This document shows positions 6,696 to 7,331 of a stretch of DNA of 7,331 nucleotides, in pieces. Position numbers and translations under genes: made by a program. How positions within the stretch are numbered: the stretch's first letter is position 1; every line of letters begins with the position of its first letter. Origin of the DNA: an uncultured Haloferula sp. (GTDB taxonomy: Bacteria > Verrucomicrobiota > Verrucomicrobiae > Verrucomicrobiales > Akkermansiaceae); assembly GCA_946885645.1 (NCBI GenBank), contig CAMPGU010000208.1, positions 1-7,331 on the forward strand. The letters run 5' to 3'. Under the pieces are notes generated by a model. The model worked only from the letters and a program-made list of their open reading frames with translations. It did not search any database and was not told where the DNA came from.

Positions 6696-7331
6696 TCAGT
6701 CCAATACAACGCGATAGAACGCTTTGCCGACCGGGGGCGACGGATCGGTGAAGCTCGCGGTGCCGGCCGTGCCCGGGACGGTGCCGATCGGCTGCCACGA
6801 TGCCGTGCCCAGCGTGGTGCTGCGCTCGATGGTGAAGCTGGTGCCGACGGCGCTCGGCCACTGGATCAGACCGCTGCTGCTGCGCGTGGCGGCGAAGCGG
6901 GAGCTGCCGCTGTTCGGGATCAGGCCGAGGCGGAACTCCGTCAGGTTATCCGTGCCGTCTTGGTCGAAGTCGCCGGTCTCCGTCTCGCCGAGGCCACCGA
7001 AGTACTGCATTTCCCAAGCATCGTCCAAGGCATCGCCGTCGCCTTCACCGGAGAAGAGGAACTGACCGGCGGTGCGCGCCACGGAGCTGATGCGCACTTC
7101 ATCCACCACCCCGAGGAAGGCATCCGTGGAACCGCCGTTGGTCCGACCCTCGTTGCCGATAGTCAGATCGCAGGCGGTGGAAACAAGCAGGTCCGCGGTC
7201 ATCTGCAACGAGGCGAGTTGGCTTGCCTGGGTGTTCGCGGGATCCAACTTCGTCCAATAGAGCTTGAGTTTGTCCGCGCTGGCTGCCGTGCCGTTGTAGG
7301 AGACGGCGAGGTGATACCAGCCGCCTTGGGC
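6696..7331 (-). CDS. Secreted LamG-domain protein, C-terminal part (5' end outside window)
   Basis: The frame is open to the right edge, so only the last 211 residues are visible; a TTG at 7245-7247 is internal and not a start. Residues 1 to about 93 are the second half of a LamG/concanavalin A-like jellyroll, shown by GGWYHLAVSYNGT, LYWTKLDP, LTIGNEG and FLGVVDEVRISSVART. Then come two acidic loop-like stretches, EGDGDALDDAWEMQYFG and DFDQDGTDNLTEF, like the calcium-loop or thrombospondin-type-3 linkers of Verrucomicrobiota exoproteins. The end (about 137-211) has SFTIERSTTL, SWQPIG and the terminal FYRVVLD, a C-terminal beta domain frequent in large secreted proteins of this phylum. Its precise role (cell-surface anchoring or secretion) is not established from sequence. 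Any catalytic domain would lie upstream, outside the window. The gene is followed by a probable terminator and then by the glycosidase gene in the same direction, so the two may share a function but are probably separate transcription units. Confidence 0.87.
   Translation of the reverse strand, partial: AQGGWYHLAVSYNGTAASADKLKLYWTKLDPANTQASQLASLQMTADLLVSTACDLTIGNEGRTNGGSTDAFLGVVDEVRISSVARTAGQFLFSGEGDGDALDDAWEMQYFGGLGETETGDFDQDGTDNLTEFRLGLIPNSGSSRFAATRSSSGLIQWPSAVGTSFTIERSTTLGTASWQPIGTVPGTAGTASFTDPSPPVGKAFYRVVLD

Noticed and set aside
6518..6751. 77-codon plus-strand frame across the intergenic region
   Set aside because: It runs through the terminator hairpin and into the end of the minus-strand gene, with Arg/Gly-rich composition and no ribosome binding site.

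Overview
The window looks like chromosomal DNA from a GC-rich member of the Verrucomicrobiota, probably close to Luteolibacter and other Verrucomicrobiales. This is an inference from protein style, not from a marker gene. Two secreted proteins carry LamG-type jellyroll domains followed by acidic DxDxDG..N..E linkers. One of them also ends in the 'IERSTTL...W...FYRVVLD' type of C-terminal domain that is very common in that phylum. Ribosome binding sites are not obvious, which also fits.

Layout. Positions 1-2243 (+) hold a two-component system: the 3' part of a membrane sensor histidine kinase, whose 5' end lies outside the window, overlapping by 4 nt (ATGA) with an OmpR-type response regulator. 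A 29-nt gap separates it from a convergent gene. Positions 2273-6436 (-) encode a 1387-residue secreted multidomain protein: signal peptide, an N-terminal beta-rich region with a stretch resembling a beta/gamma-crystallin domain, a glycosidase core resembling GH128 (Asl1-like), then LamG-Ig-LamG-Ig-LamG and an acidic C-terminal region. Positions 6437-6695 are non-coding and contain a strong GC-rich hairpin followed by a T-run in the minus direction, a likely terminator. Positions 6696-7331 (-) are the 3' end of a second secreted LamG protein that continues beyond the right edge.

How the parts fit. The minus-strand genes are consistent with extracellular polysaccharide binding and breakdown; the GH128 core suggests beta-1,3-glucan, but the substrate is inferred from family membership only. 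The histidine kinase and regulator are clearly a pair. Their convergent placement beside the glycosidase gives no direct evidence that they control it. I see no mobile element, CRISPR array, tRNA or rRNA. I found no clearly undescribed system. The most distinctive items are the domain architecture of the 1387-residue protein, its possible beta/gamma-crystallin module, and the three-copy palindrome cluster between the two minus-strand genes.
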